Shown: positions 16,693 through 26,393 of the stretch, one piece after another
Numbering within the stretch: position 1 is the stretch's first letter
Layout: every line of letters begins with the position of its first letter
DNA from: Gemmatimonadota bacterium
GTDB taxonomy: Bacteria > Gemmatimonadota > Gemmatimonadetes > Longimicrobiales > Gaopeijiaceae
Direction: 5' to 3'
DNA length: 40,490 nucleotides
Assembly: GCA_007125845.1 (NCBI GenBank)
Contig: SLCK01000018.1
Coordinates: forward strand, 1-40,490
Program-made: the position numbers and the translations under genes
The notes under the pieces: generated by a model
Database searches by the model: none
What the model was told of the DNA's origin: nothing
Seen by the model: only the letters and a program-made list of their open reading frames with translations

Positions 16693-17402
16693 GGATTCGG
16701 AGTTCCTGGGCCGACGGCTCCGGCGTGGGCGAGGTGATCGACCCGGTCCTCGAGCCGTGCGGTGCCGTAGCGCAGAAGGAAGAGTGCGAAGAAGAGGGAC
16801 GTCCAGGCGGCGAGCGCCGTGAGCAGGACCGTGAGCATGTCGGGGTGCAGCGTCGGGCCATCCACCCTGGCCACGACGGGTTGCGGGTGCAGGGAACGGA
16901 ACCAGAGCACGCTCACGTGGATGAGCGGGATGTTCAGCGCTCCGACAATCCCGACGACCGCGGCGAAGCGCTTGCCTTGCTCCACGTTCTCGGTCGCGTT
17001 GCGGACCATGAAGTACCCTACGTAGATGAACCAGAGCAGCAGGGTCAACGTGAGTCGGGGCTCCCACGTCCACCACGTCCCCCAGGCGATCCGCCCCCAG
17101 AGGGGTCCCGAGGTGAGAACGATCGTGGTGAAGATCAAACCACCCTCGGCGGCCGAGCGGGCCGCCTGATCCAGCCGTTCCTCGCCGATCCAGAGGTAGA
17201 CCGCGCTGCAGAGCGCCACGATCGCGAAGGCCAGGAAACCCACCCACGCGGCCGGCACGTGGATATAGAAGATCCTCTGGACGATCCCCATGCTGGCCTC
17301 GGTGGGGACCCAGAAGAAGACTTGCCAGTGGAACACGAGTGTCAGGCCCACCCCGAGCAAGCCCAGCACCAACGCCCCCCAACGGATCGTTCGGAGCGAC
17401 AT
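16689..17402 (-). CDS. ccmC: Heme ABC transporter permease CcmC
   Basis: Inner-membrane heme-handling protein of 237 residues with six hydrophobic segments. It carries the tryptophan-rich periplasmic WWD motif WGTWWTWEPRLT (about 107-118) and conserved histidines in FYIHVPAAW (about 46-54) and IPLIHVSVLWFR (about 164-175) that bind heme in CcmC. It transfers heme to CcmE. It overlaps ccmB by one base (TAATG) and ccmD by four (ATGA), so the operon is translationally coupled. Confidence 0.95.
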   Translation of the reverse strand: MSLRTIRWGALVLGLLGVGLTLVFHWQVFFWVPTEASMGIVQRIFYIHVPAAWVGFLAFAIVALCSAVYLWIGEERLDQAARSAAEGGLIFTTIVLTSGPLWGRIAWGTWWTWEPRLTLTLLLWFIYVGYFMVRNATENVEQGKRFAAVVGIVGALNIPLIHVSVLWFRSLHPQPVVARVDGPTLHPDMLTVLLTALAAWTSLFFALFLLRYGTARLEDRVDHLAHAGAVGPGTPNP

Positions 17403-18082
17403 TACTCCTCCACGAGGAAACGAAAGAGACCCATCCCGGCCGCGAGCGCGATGACCGTGAAGGCGCCCATGACCCTCAAACTGTCACCGACCTCCGAGAG
17501 GGGAAAGCCCGCGAGAAGCCCCGACGTCGCCGACACCCCGAAAACGACCAGGGGCACGAGGAGCGGAAAGAGCAGGATCGGGAGGAGTGTCTCTCCCATC
17601 CGGGTCCCCGCGGAGATTCCACTGAAGAGCGTCCCGAGCGCTACGAAGCCGATCGTACCCAGGGCGAGCACGCTCCCGACCCGGACCAGATTGCCCCAGA
17701 GCTGCACCTGGAAGAAGAGGGCGATCACGGCAAGTGTGACGGCCACCACGACGCCCATGATGAGCGTATTGGAGACCACCTTGCCGAGGAAGAGGGCGTC
17801 GCGGGGGAGAGGGGCCGCAAGGAGACCGTCGATCGCCCCCTCCTCCTTCTCCAGCTCGAAGGTCCGACCGAGCCCCAGGAGTCCCCCGAGCACGATCGTC
17901 ATCCAGATCAGGCCTGCCGCGATCTCGCGGGGGTGGACCGCGGTGCGGTCGATCGCGTAGTTGAAGAGGACCGAGGTGAGGACCACGAACGCCCCCATCG
18001 CGACCAGGCGCTCCCGCGTCCGGAGCTCGACCCGCAGATCCTTCTCCGCGATCGCCCAGACCTGCCGCAGGTAGCGCCTCAT
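17402..18082 (-). CDS. ccmB: Heme exporter protein CcmB
   Basis: ABC-transporter permease of 226 residues with about six transmembrane helices. Family features are the N-terminal AEKDLRVELRTRE (about 12-24), then the conserved FELEKEEGAIDGLLAAPL (about 74-92) and LLPILLFPLLVPLV (about 183-196). With CcmA and CcmC it forms the complex that releases heme-loaded CcmE. The ATG overlaps the ccmA stop by four bases; the stop overlaps the ccmC start. Confidence 0.95.
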   Translation of the reverse strand: MRRYLRQVWAIAEKDLRVELRTRERLVAMGAFVVLTSVLFNYAIDRTAVHPREIAAGLIWMTIVLGGLLGLGRTFELEKEEGAIDGLLAAPLPRDALFLGKVVSNTLIMGVVVAVTLAVIALFFQVQLWGNLVRVGSVLALGTIGFVALGTLFSGISAGTRMGETLLPILLFPLLVPLVVFGVSATSGLLAGFPLSEVGDSLRVMGAFTVIALAAGMGLFRFLVEE

Positions 18083-18786
18083 CCGCCCAGAACTTCCCGG
18101 TAGAACCCCTCTTCCTCGCCCTCGGGGAGGTGATCGCGCGGCCCGTCGAAGACAAACCGTCCACGGTGCTGGATCGCGATCCGGTCCGCGAGTGCCATTC
18201 CCTCAGCCAGATTGTGCGTCACGAGCACGACCGTCCGCCGGCCGTTCTTGAGGCTCGTGAGCACCTCCCGTAGAAGCGCGGAGGCGTAGACGTCCAGCCC
18301 CGTGAAGGGCTCGTCCAGGAGGACGAGGGACGGATCGTGGAGGAGGGTTCTGGCAAGAGAAAGCCGCTGCCGCATGCCCCGCGAGTAGCCTCGCACCCTC
18401 CGATCCCCGTCGTCGCCCAGCCCCACCTCCCGCAGGCGAGCGTCCACACGGTCCGGTAGGTCTGGAAGGTCGTAGAGCCGCCCGAAGAAGGTGAGATTCT
18501 CGCGAGCCGTGAGGGGAGGGTAGAGAAAGGTCCTATGGGAGAGGACCCCGATCTCGGCGCGCCAGGCGGTGTCTCCGGGATCGCGGGAGCTTCCCCGCAA
18601 CCGCACCTCTCCGGAGCTGGGCCTCAGCACACCGCTCAGCATGGCGAGAAGGGTGCTCTTGCCGGCCCCGTTCGGTCCCAGGATCGTGAGAAGGTCGCCT
18701 TCGTCCAGACCAAACGAGACCCCGGCGACCGCCCGGATCGGCCCGAAGCTCCTGGTGAGCTCGCGCGCTTCCAGGAGGGGAGGCAA
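18079..18786 (-). CDS. ccmA: Heme exporter ATP-binding protein CcmA
   Basis: ABC ATPase of 235 residues on the cytoplasmic side of the Ccm exporter. Walker A GPNGAGKST is at 37-45, the signature region reads YSRGMRQRLSLAR (about 133-145) and Walker B SLVLLDEPFTGLD follows (about 151-163), with the switch histidine in VTHN. The signature is a YSRGMRQR variant of the usual LSxGQ, which is typical for CcmA. It follows the CcmI-like gene by only three bases. Confidence 0.95.
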   Translation of the reverse strand: MPPLLEARELTRSFGPIRAVAGVSFGLDEGDLLTILGPNGAGKSTLLAMLSGVLRPSSGEVRLRGSSRDPGDTAWRAEIGVLSHRTFLYPPLTARENLTFFGRLYDLPDLPDRVDARLREVGLGDDGDRRVRGYSRGMRQRLSLARTLLHDPSLVLLDEPFTGLDVYASALLREVLTSLKNGRRTVVLVTHNLAEGMALADRIAIQHRGRFVFDGPRDHLPEGEEEGFYREVLGG

Positions 18787-18789
18787 TCC

Positions 18790-19275
18790 CTACGTTCCCC
18801 GCCGGGCTCGTTCCCGCCCCGGGAGGGCCGAGCCGCACTCGCCACAGTAGCGGCTCTCGAGGGGATTAGGAGTCGCGCACTGCGTGCAGACGGTCCCCTC
18901 ACGGATCGAGGCCCGGAGGGCCGCGATCTCCGCTTCGACCTCCTCCCGCCGCGCACGCTCCTCCCGCTCCCCGAGCTCGTGCGCCGAGGCGTCGAATCGG
19001 GTCCGCCACTCCCCCGCCTCCTCGTCGAGGGCAGTGAGTGCCTCCAGCGAGAGCTGGCTCTTCTGCTTGCGGTAGTCGGCGTCGTCGAGCTTCCCGGCGT
19101 GGTAGTCGTACTCCACGTCCCGGAGAGCGAGCAGGGCGACCCGCTTCCGGTGCTGCGCCTCGGTCAGCTCGTCCACTTCACGTTCCATCGGAGCCCATCG
19201 ACCGGCGACGACCGGGTGGAGCACGTAGGCAACGACGACGGTGGCGAGCAGCCCGGCAAGGAGGAGGACGGTCAT
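18790..19275 (-). CDS. CcmI-like membrane-anchored protein with C-terminal zinc ribbon
   Basis: A 161-residue protein with one N-terminal membrane segment (VLLLAGLLATVVVAYVLHPV, residues 3-22), a region resembling the start of CcmI and related cytochrome c assembly proteins (LLALRDVEYDYHAGKLDDAD, about 48-67), a long charged coiled-coil (about 75-125) and a C-terminal zinc ribbon CTQC...CGEC (about 130-146). It overlaps ccmF by four bases and precedes ccmA by three, occupying the place where ccmG and ccmH commonly stand. It lacks the TPR repeats of full CcmI and any LRCxxC or thioredoxin motif, so it is not CcmH or CcmG. The zinc ribbon would lie in the cytoplasm if the N terminus is outside. 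Role in heme attachment is inferred from position. Confidence 0.75.
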   Translation of the reverse strand: MTVLLLAGLLATVVVAYVLHPVVAGRWAPMEREVDELTEAQHRKRVALLALRDVEYDYHAGKLDDADYRKQKSQLSLEALTALDEEAGEWRTRFDASAHELGEREERARREEVEAEIAALRASIREGTVCTQCATPNPLESRYCGECGSALPGRERARRGT

Positions 19276-21368
19276 CCCACGGGGGCAGCCGGGTCCGCCG
19301 CACGCTCCGGCCTGGACGCTTCTTCCCGCCTGCGTTCGGCTCCGGGCGCCGTTCCACTCCCGGCTCCGGGAGCGGGAATGCGCGTCGGCACACCGGCTCC
19401 CGGCCAGAGCGCGACCAGCGTTCCGGCAGCGACGATCAAGCCTCCGTACCAGATCCAGGGAACGAGCGGGTTGACGAGCACCTGGAAGGTGGCCCTCTGG
19501 TGCTGCGGCTCGTTCCCCATGCCCACCTGCTCGTCCAACGTGCTGAGGATCACGTAGAGATCTTCGAAGAGGGTCGACCGGATCCCGACTTCGGTGATCG
19601 GCTGCGGGGGCGCGACCACCATCTGTCGCTCGGTCGTCATCGTCCCCACCTCCACCCCGTCACGCTGAATCGACATGAGCGCGATGACCCGCCACATATT
19701 CGGGTCCTGGTGCGTCGAGAGGCCCTGGTAGGTGAGCGTGTACTCGTGTCCGAAGGCGGAGACGATGCTCATGGATTCGCCCGGAATCAGGCTCTCCCGG
19801 GCTTCCCGGTCGAAGGCAGACCCGGCGAATCCCATGAACATGATCACGACCCCCACGTGAACGATGTAGCCACCCCAACGCCGGCGATTGCGCCGGACGA
19901 GGTGGATGAAGGCCGTGAAGTGATTTTCCGCCTCGATCCGCGCCCGCGCCCTCGTGCCCTTCCAGAACTCGATCACGATGATCGTGAGGACGAAGGTTCC
20001 GATCGTGAAGGTCAGCCATGCATAGTGGTGCCGCACGCCCGCCACGTAGAGCACGGTCCCCACGGCGAGGCCCAACGCCGTAGGAAGGAGGAAATTTCGC
20101 TTCAGGTTCCGGGCGCTTGCTTTCCGCCACGCGATCACCGGGCCGATCCCCATCAGCGCGAGGAGGACGAGCCCGATCGGAATGTTGACCTGATTGAAGA
20201 AGGGGGGACCGACCGCGACCCGCGACCCGATGAGGCCCTCGGTGATGAGCGGGAACATGGTGCCCCAGGTCACCGCGAAGGCCGCGCCGAGGAGGACGAG
20301 GTTGTTGAGCAGGAACGCCGCCTCCCGCGACAGAAGCGACTCGAATTGCCGCTCGCTGTGGAGGAGGGGGAGACGCCAGAAGATCAATCCGAGGGACAAG
20401 GTTCCCACCACTCCCAGAAACCCGAGGAAGATCCAGGCGATGGTGAGATTCTGCGCGAAGGAATGCACGGACTCGATCAGGCCCGATCGGGTCAGGAACG
20501 TCGCGAAGATGGTCATGAGGAAGGTCAGGACGACCAGCCCCATGTTCCAGACCTTCAGCATCCCCCGGTTCTCCTGGATCATGATCGAGTGCACGAAGGC
20601 CGTCGCCACGAGCCAGGGAAGGAGCGATGCATTCTCGACCGGATCCCAGAACCAGTATCCCCCCCAGCCCAGCTCCTCGTAGGCCCAACGCATCCCGAAG
20701 ATGATCCCGAGGGTGAGGAAGAACCAGCTCGTCAGGACCCATCGTCTCGTTCCCTCGATCCATCGTGCATCGAGACGCCCGGAGAGGAGGGCCGCGATCG
20801 CGAAGGCAAAGGGAACGGTGAACGCGGTGAACCCCAGATAGAGCGTCGGGGGATGGATCGTCATCCAGTAGTTCTGGAGCTGCGGGTTGAGGCCGCGTCC
20901 GTCCGACGGCGTGAACCCGAGCTGCTCGAACGGCGGGGTCACGAAGAGGGTGATGATGATGAAGAAGGAGGTGACCGCGAGGAGGACGCCGTTCGCGTAG
21001 GGCATCAGCTCGCGGTTTCTTCTTCGGTTCAACCACACTGCCAGGACCGAGAAGAAGGAGAGATTCAGCGCCCAGAAGAGGAGCGAGCCCCTCTGTCCGG
21101 CCCAGAGGCCCGAGAACTTGAAGAAAGGGTGGAGGTTCGTGCTGGAGTAGTTGTAGACGTACCAGTAGTCGAACCGGTCCCCCATGAAGGCCACGATGAG
21201 ACCCGCGGAGGCCACGAAAAGGAGTCCGAAGACCGCATAGGTGCTGCGTTCCGCGGACAGGATCAGATCGCCGCGCAGCCACCTGCCCCCGAGGAAAGCG
21301 AGCGCGCAGCCCCAGAGGGCGATGGGTAGGGCGATCCAGAGCGCAAATTCGCCCAGCGCGGGAATCAC
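19272..21368 (-). CDS. ccmF: Heme lyase CcmF/NrfE family
   Basis: Large polytopic membrane protein (698 residues, about 15 helices) that attaches heme to apocytochrome c. It shows GLNPQLQNYWMTIHPPTLYLG (split over about 174-194), the WWD-type motif WGGYWFWDPVENASLLPW (about 235-252) and TFLTRSGLIESVHSFA, each with the conserved histidines of the family. The C-terminal end carries a periplasmic domain and a last helix, then a Pro/Ala-rich tail. The start is GTG, overlapping the ccmE stop as GTGA; the stop overlaps the CcmI-like gene. The length is normal for CcmF. Confidence 0.96.
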   Translation of the reverse strand: MIPALGEFALWIALPIALWGCALAFLGGRWLRGDLILSAERSTYAVFGLLFVASAGLIVAFMGDRFDYWYVYNYSSTNLHPFFKFSGLWAGQRGSLLFWALNLSFFSVLAVWLNRRRNRELMPYANGVLLAVTSFFIIITLFVTPPFEQLGFTPSDGRGLNPQLQNYWMTIHPPTLYLGFTAFTVPFAFAIAALLSGRLDARWIEGTRRWVLTSWFFLTLGIIFGMRWAYEELGWGGYWFWDPVENASLLPWLVATAFVHSIMIQENRGMLKVWNMGLVVLTFLMTIFATFLTRSGLIESVHSFAQNLTIAWIFLGFLGVVGTLSLGLIFWRLPLLHSERQFESLLSREAAFLLNNLVLLGAAFAVTWGTMFPLITEGLIGSRVAVGPPFFNQVNIPIGLVLLALMGIGPVIAWRKASARNLKRNFLLPTALGLAVGTVLYVAGVRHHYAWLTFTIGTFVLTIIVIEFWKGTRARARIEAENHFTAFIHLVRRNRRRWGGYIVHVGVVIMFMGFAGSAFDREARESLIPGESMSIVSAFGHEYTLTYQGLSTHQDPNMWRVIALMSIQRDGVEVGTMTTERQMVVAPPQPITEVGIRSTLFEDLYVILSTLDEQVGMGNEPQHQRATFQVLVNPLVPWIWYGGLIVAAGTLVALWPGAGVPTRIPAPGAGSGTAPGAERRREEASRPERAADPAAPVG

Positions 21369-21814
21369 CCGCTCACACCTCCAGAGGCGGAGGAGTAGTC
21401 GCCCTCCTCGGGCATCGCCTCATAACGACTGCCGCACTTCGTGAGCACTTCGGTCGCCTGGAAGACGCCCTCGGCCAGGTACCGGCCCTCCATCACGACC
21501 TCCGCCTCGTCCGTGAAGGTATCGGGGAGGGGATGGCGGAACTCCACCGTGAGCTGGACCGCAGGATCGTCAGGATCCTCGACGACGAAGGTGTGAAGGA
21601 GCTCGTCCGCACGGCTCTGGTAGCTGCCCGGCACGACGTTGCCGCTCACCTTCACGCCCTGCTCGAGAAGGGCGGGGTTTGCCTCGGCCCGGGACACGAG
21701 CTCGGACGGGGTCATGTAGTAGACCATCGTGTCCGAGATTCCCGTCCAGACCAGATAGGTGACGATCGCAGCCACCCCTACCAGTCCAGCGAAAAACCGT
21801 CGATCCCTGCTCAC
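21365..21814 (-). CDS. ccmE: Cytochrome c maturation heme chaperone CcmE, CxxxY type
   Basis: Membrane-anchored OB-fold heme chaperone of 149 residues: an N-terminal anchor (FFAGLVGVAAIVTYLVW, about 7-23), then VYYMTPSELV and the beta-barrel with VKVSGNVVPGS, FRHPLPDTF and EVVMEGRYLAEGVFQATEVL. In most CcmE proteins the heme is bound by His in an HxxxY motif after this stretch; here the sequence is KCGSRY, so Cys127 replaces His and Tyr131 is kept. This CxxxY type is known from Desulfovibrio and archaea. The GTG start at 21814 has GGAGG six bases upstream. A promoter lies just upstream, overlapping the end of glpK. It is the first gene of the ccm operon. Confidence 0.95.
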   Translation of the reverse strand: MSRDRRFFAGLVGVAAIVTYLVWTGISDTMVYYMTPSELVSRAEANPALLEQGVKVSGNVVPGSYQSRADELLHTFVVEDPDDPAVQLTVEFRHPLPDTFTDEAEVVMEGRYLAEGVFQATEVLTKCGSRYEAMPEEGDYSSASGGVSG

Positions 21815-21862
21815 GGAAGGCCTCCAGGCGTAATGGGTCTCCAACGAGGCGCCAGCCCTTTG

Positions 21863-21891
21863 AACATACCCGAAAGGCCGGCGGCTCTCAA
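21863..21891 (-). promoter_or_regulatory. Promoter of the ccm operon
   Basis: On the minus strand TTGAGA (21891-21886) and TATGTT (21868-21863) are separated by exactly 17 bases; they match the sigma-70 consensus at 5/6 and 4/6 positions. The -35 overlaps the stop codon of glpK, and transcription would start near 21856, about 42 bases before the ccmE GTG. This makes the ccm operon independently transcribed from the glm-dtd-maf-glpK run. Confidence 0.7.
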
Positions 21892-23417
21892 GAAGGTCCT
21901 GCGGCGCCGTCCTCGGCTCCCCGGCCGAAGGCCCGCGACGCTTCGAGGGCTCGCTTCCACCCCGAGCGCAACTCCTCTCTCTCCTTATTACCCATAGACG
22001 CCCGAAAGATCTGGGGTTGCCCCTGGGCGGCGAGGAAATCCTCGGCTCCCTTCCAGACACCGACGTGCAATCCGGCCAGCCCCGCGGCCCCCAACGCCGT
22101 GGTCTCCACGAGCGCCGGCCGTCGCACGGGCACGTCGGAGAGGCTCGCCTGGAAGGACATGAGCCAGTCGTTCTCGGCGGCGCCTCCATCCACCCGCAGC
22201 TCGCGGGTCCGCACCCCCGAATCGGCCTCCATCGCGTCCAGGGCGTCCTGGGTCTGATACGCCATGGCCTCGAGTGCGGCACGCACCAGGTGCGCCCTGC
22301 CCGTCCCGCGAGTCAGCCCGAGCAAAGCTCCGCGGGCATCCGGGTCCCAATGGGGCGCACCGAGGCCGGCAAAGGCCGGCACGAGGTACACGCCATCGTT
22401 GCCTTCGAGCGAGCGGGCCATCGACTCCGAGTCTACCGCCGCGGAGAGGAGGCCGAGCTCGTCTCTGAGCCACTGGACGGCGGCTCCGGCGATGAAGATC
22501 GAGGCCTCCAGTGCGAAGGCCATTCCCCCTTCCTCGTCGCACGCGACGGTGGTGACCAGACCGTGCTCCGAGGTGACGGCGTCCCGCCCCGTGTGCAGGA
22601 GGACGAAGGCTCCGGTGCCATAGGTGTTCTTGGCGAGGCCCGCACGCCAGCACCCCTGACCGAAAAGGGCCGCCTGTTGGTCGCCGGCAACTCCCCCGAT
22701 CGGAGCCTCCACTCCGAGGAGCTCGCCCTCCGCGACGCCGAAGTCTCCCGAGCTCGGACGAATCTCGGGCAGAAGGGACCGGGGAACTTCGAAGAGGGCG
22801 AGCAGCTCGTCCTCCCACCGTCCCGCCCGGAGGTCGTAGAGGAGGGTGCGTGACGCGTTCGTCGGGTCGGTGGCATGGACCCGGCGCCGGGTGAGGGCGT
22901 GGATCAACCACGTGTCGATGGTCCCGCATGCCAGCTCTCCGGCCTCGGCTCGCCGTCGCAGCTCCGGATGCTCGCGCAGCAGCCAGGTGAGCTTCGTCCC
23001 TGAGAAATAAGGATCCAGAAGGAGACCGGTCCGCTCCTTCACCTCCTCTTCCTTCCCCGCCTTGCGCAGCTCCCTGCAGATGGACGCCGTGCGTCGATCC
23101 TGCCACACGATGGCCCGGTGCACGGGGCGTCCGGTCTCCCGGTCCCAGAGGACCACGGTCTCGCGCTGGTTCGTGATCCCCACTCCCTCCACCCGGAAGC
23201 TCTCCCGGTTTCGCGCTTCCTCGAGCGCCCCACGGGCCACCCGTATCGTCACGTCCAGGATTTCCTCCGCATCGTGCTCCACCCATCCCGCCCTGGGAAA
23301 ATGCTGCGTGAACTCCGAGTAGAAACGTCCGAGGATCCGGCCGTCGCCGGAGATCACGAGGGCCGTCGATCCGGTCGTGCCCTGATCGAGGGCGAGGATG
23401 GCGGGCGTGGTCGTCAT
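21888..23417 (-). CDS. glpK: Glycerol kinase
   Basis: FGGY-family kinase that makes sn-glycerol 3-phosphate from glycerol and ATP; 509 residues, close to E. coli GlpK (502). The N-terminal phosphate loop ILALDQGTTGSTALV (about 6-20), GITNQRETVVLWDRETG (about 76-92), IVWQDRRT, and the late LRVDGGAAENDWLMSFQA motif (about 410-427) identify it. The ATG at 23417 has GGAGG six bases upstream; the longer open frame upstream is not needed. It follows maf by 46 bases. No glpF or glpD is adjacent, so uptake and oxidation must be encoded elsewhere. Confidence 0.96.
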   Translation of the reverse strand: MTTTPAILALDQGTTGSTALVISGDGRILGRFYSEFTQHFPRAGWVEHDAEEILDVTIRVARGALEEARNRESFRVEGVGITNQRETVVLWDRETGRPVHRAIVWQDRRTASICRELRKAGKEEEVKERTGLLLDPYFSGTKLTWLLREHPELRRRAEAGELACGTIDTWLIHALTRRRVHATDPTNASRTLLYDLRAGRWEDELLALFEVPRSLLPEIRPSSGDFGVAEGELLGVEAPIGGVAGDQQAALFGQGCWRAGLAKNTYGTGAFVLLHTGRDAVTSEHGLVTTVACDEEGGMAFALEASIFIAGAAVQWLRDELGLLSAAVDSESMARSLEGNDGVYLVPAFAGLGAPHWDPDARGALLGLTRGTGRAHLVRAALEAMAYQTQDALDAMEADSGVRTRELRVDGGAAENDWLMSFQASLSDVPVRRPALVETTALGAAGLAGLHVGVWKGAEDFLAAQGQPQIFRASMGNKEREELRSGWKRALEASRAFGRGAEDGAAGPS

Positions 23418-23463
23418 TCCGGCCTCCGGGGGGAACGAAGGGGAAGTGGGAATCGGCCGGCTC

Positions 23464-24045
23464 TCAGCCTTGGCGGAATCGGTAGGGCCGCCCCGCCTCT
23501 TCCAGGAGACGTACGAGCAAGGGGACGGGAAGACCCACCACCCCACTGTAGTCCCCGCGGATCCCCTCCACCAGCACCGAGCCCTTGCCCTGGATCCCGT
23601 ACGCTCCCGCCTTGTCCAAGGGCTCCCCGGTATCGACGTAGGCTTCGGCAAGCTCGCGACCGAAGGGACGGAAGCGAACCTCGGTCACCTCCACCCCGCT
23701 CGCGATCGTCCCGCCCGGTCGAACGAGCGCGAGCGCCGAGGCCACCTGGTGAGTTCGCCCCTGCAACTGGAGGAGCATGGCGACCGCGTCTGCCGGATCG
23801 CGCGGCTTTCCGAGGAGCCGATCGTCCAGGATTACGACGGTGTCTCCAGCGAGGACCCAGCTCCCGGGCCGGAGAGCCGCGACGCCTGCCGCCTTGGCCC
23901 GAGCCAGCCTCTCCACATGCTCACCGGGCTTTTCTCCCGGCCAGGCCGACTCGTCGACGGCAGCCGGGTGCACCTCGTGATCCAGATCGAGGACGTCCAG
24001 GATCTCCGAGCGGCGTGGGGACGCCGATGCGAGAACGAGGGTCAC
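23464..24045 (-). CDS. maf: Maf-family nucleoside triphosphate pyrophosphatase
   Basis: House-cleaning pyrophosphatase that hydrolyses non-canonical or dTTP/UTP-type nucleotides to the monophosphate. The signature [14 protein letters not shown] (3-16), the [11 protein letters not shown] stretch, [18 protein letters not shown] (about 64-81) with the catalytic Asp, the central GRTHQV and the C-terminal [27 protein letters not shown] (split) are all present. 193 residues is normal. The start is GTG overlapping the dtd stop (GTGA). Confidence 0.95.
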   Translation of the reverse strand: MTLVLASASPRRSEILDVLDLDHEVHPAAVDESAWPGEKPGEHVERLARAKAAGVAALRPGSWVLAGDTVVILDDRLLGKPRDPADAVAMLLQLQGRTHQVASALALVRPGGTIASGVEVTEVRFRPFGRELAEAYVDTGEPLDKAGAYGIQGKGSVLVEGIRGDYSGVVGLPVPLLVRLLEEAGRPYRFRQG

Positions 24046-24490
24046 GCCGCTCCGCCGCGCTCCAGGATGAGCGTGACCGGTCCGGAGTTCGTCAACTCCA
24101 CATCCATCATCGCCCCGAACTCTCCTGCGGCGAGCTTTCCAGGCGCCTCCTCCTCGACCAGCTCGAGGAAGCGCTCGTAGAGGGGCACCGCACGTTCGGG
24201 GTCGGCGGCAGCAATGAAGGACGGGCGCCGACCCTTCTTCACGTCTCCGTAGAGGGTGAACTGACTCACCACCAAGACCTCCCCGCCCATGTCGGCCAGA
24301 GAGAGGTTCATCTTCCCGTCGTCGTCACCGAAGACACGGAGTCCGACCACCTTCCGGGCCATCCACTCCAGGTCCTCCTCCGTGTCTCCCTCGGTGAAGC
24401 CCACCAGGAGGAGGAGCCCCGGACCGATCGCACCCAGGACTTCACCCTCCACCGAGACGGAGGCCTCGGAGACTCGCTGAAGGACGACCC

Positions 24491-24494
<4 letters not shown>
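24042..24494 (-). CDS. dtd: D-aminoacyl-tRNA deacylase
   Basis: Cytosolic enzyme that removes D-amino acids (and glycine mischarged on tRNA-Ala) from tRNA. The 150-residue protein starts [15 protein letters not shown] and has the two catalytic-site motifs [17 protein letters not shown] (about 77-93, the SQFTL site) and [13 protein letters not shown] (about 131-143, the NxGPVT site, where Asn-Ser replaces the common Asn-Asp or Asn-Asn). It overlaps glmS and maf by four bases each. Together with alaS in this window it serves translational fidelity. Confidence 0.96.
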
Positions 24495-26329
<1,835 letters not shown>

Positions 26330-26341
26330 CGGTGACCCTCA

Positions 26342-26390
26342 CACGATTTCGTGAACGACTTCAGTCGAGCTTTCCAGCGCTCGACGCTGG
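26342..26390. repeat. Two short palindromes in the glmM-glmS gap
   Basis: CACGA TT TCGTG (26342-26353) and CCAGCG CTCGA CGCTGG (26374-26390) are both perfect. Seen from the minus strand the second comes first after the glmM stop, and the first ends 12 bases before the glmS ATG and adjoins its Shine-Dalgarno. There is no T tract, so they are not intrinsic terminators; they may shape the message between the two genes. Confidence 0.4.
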
Positions 26391-26393
26391 ACC

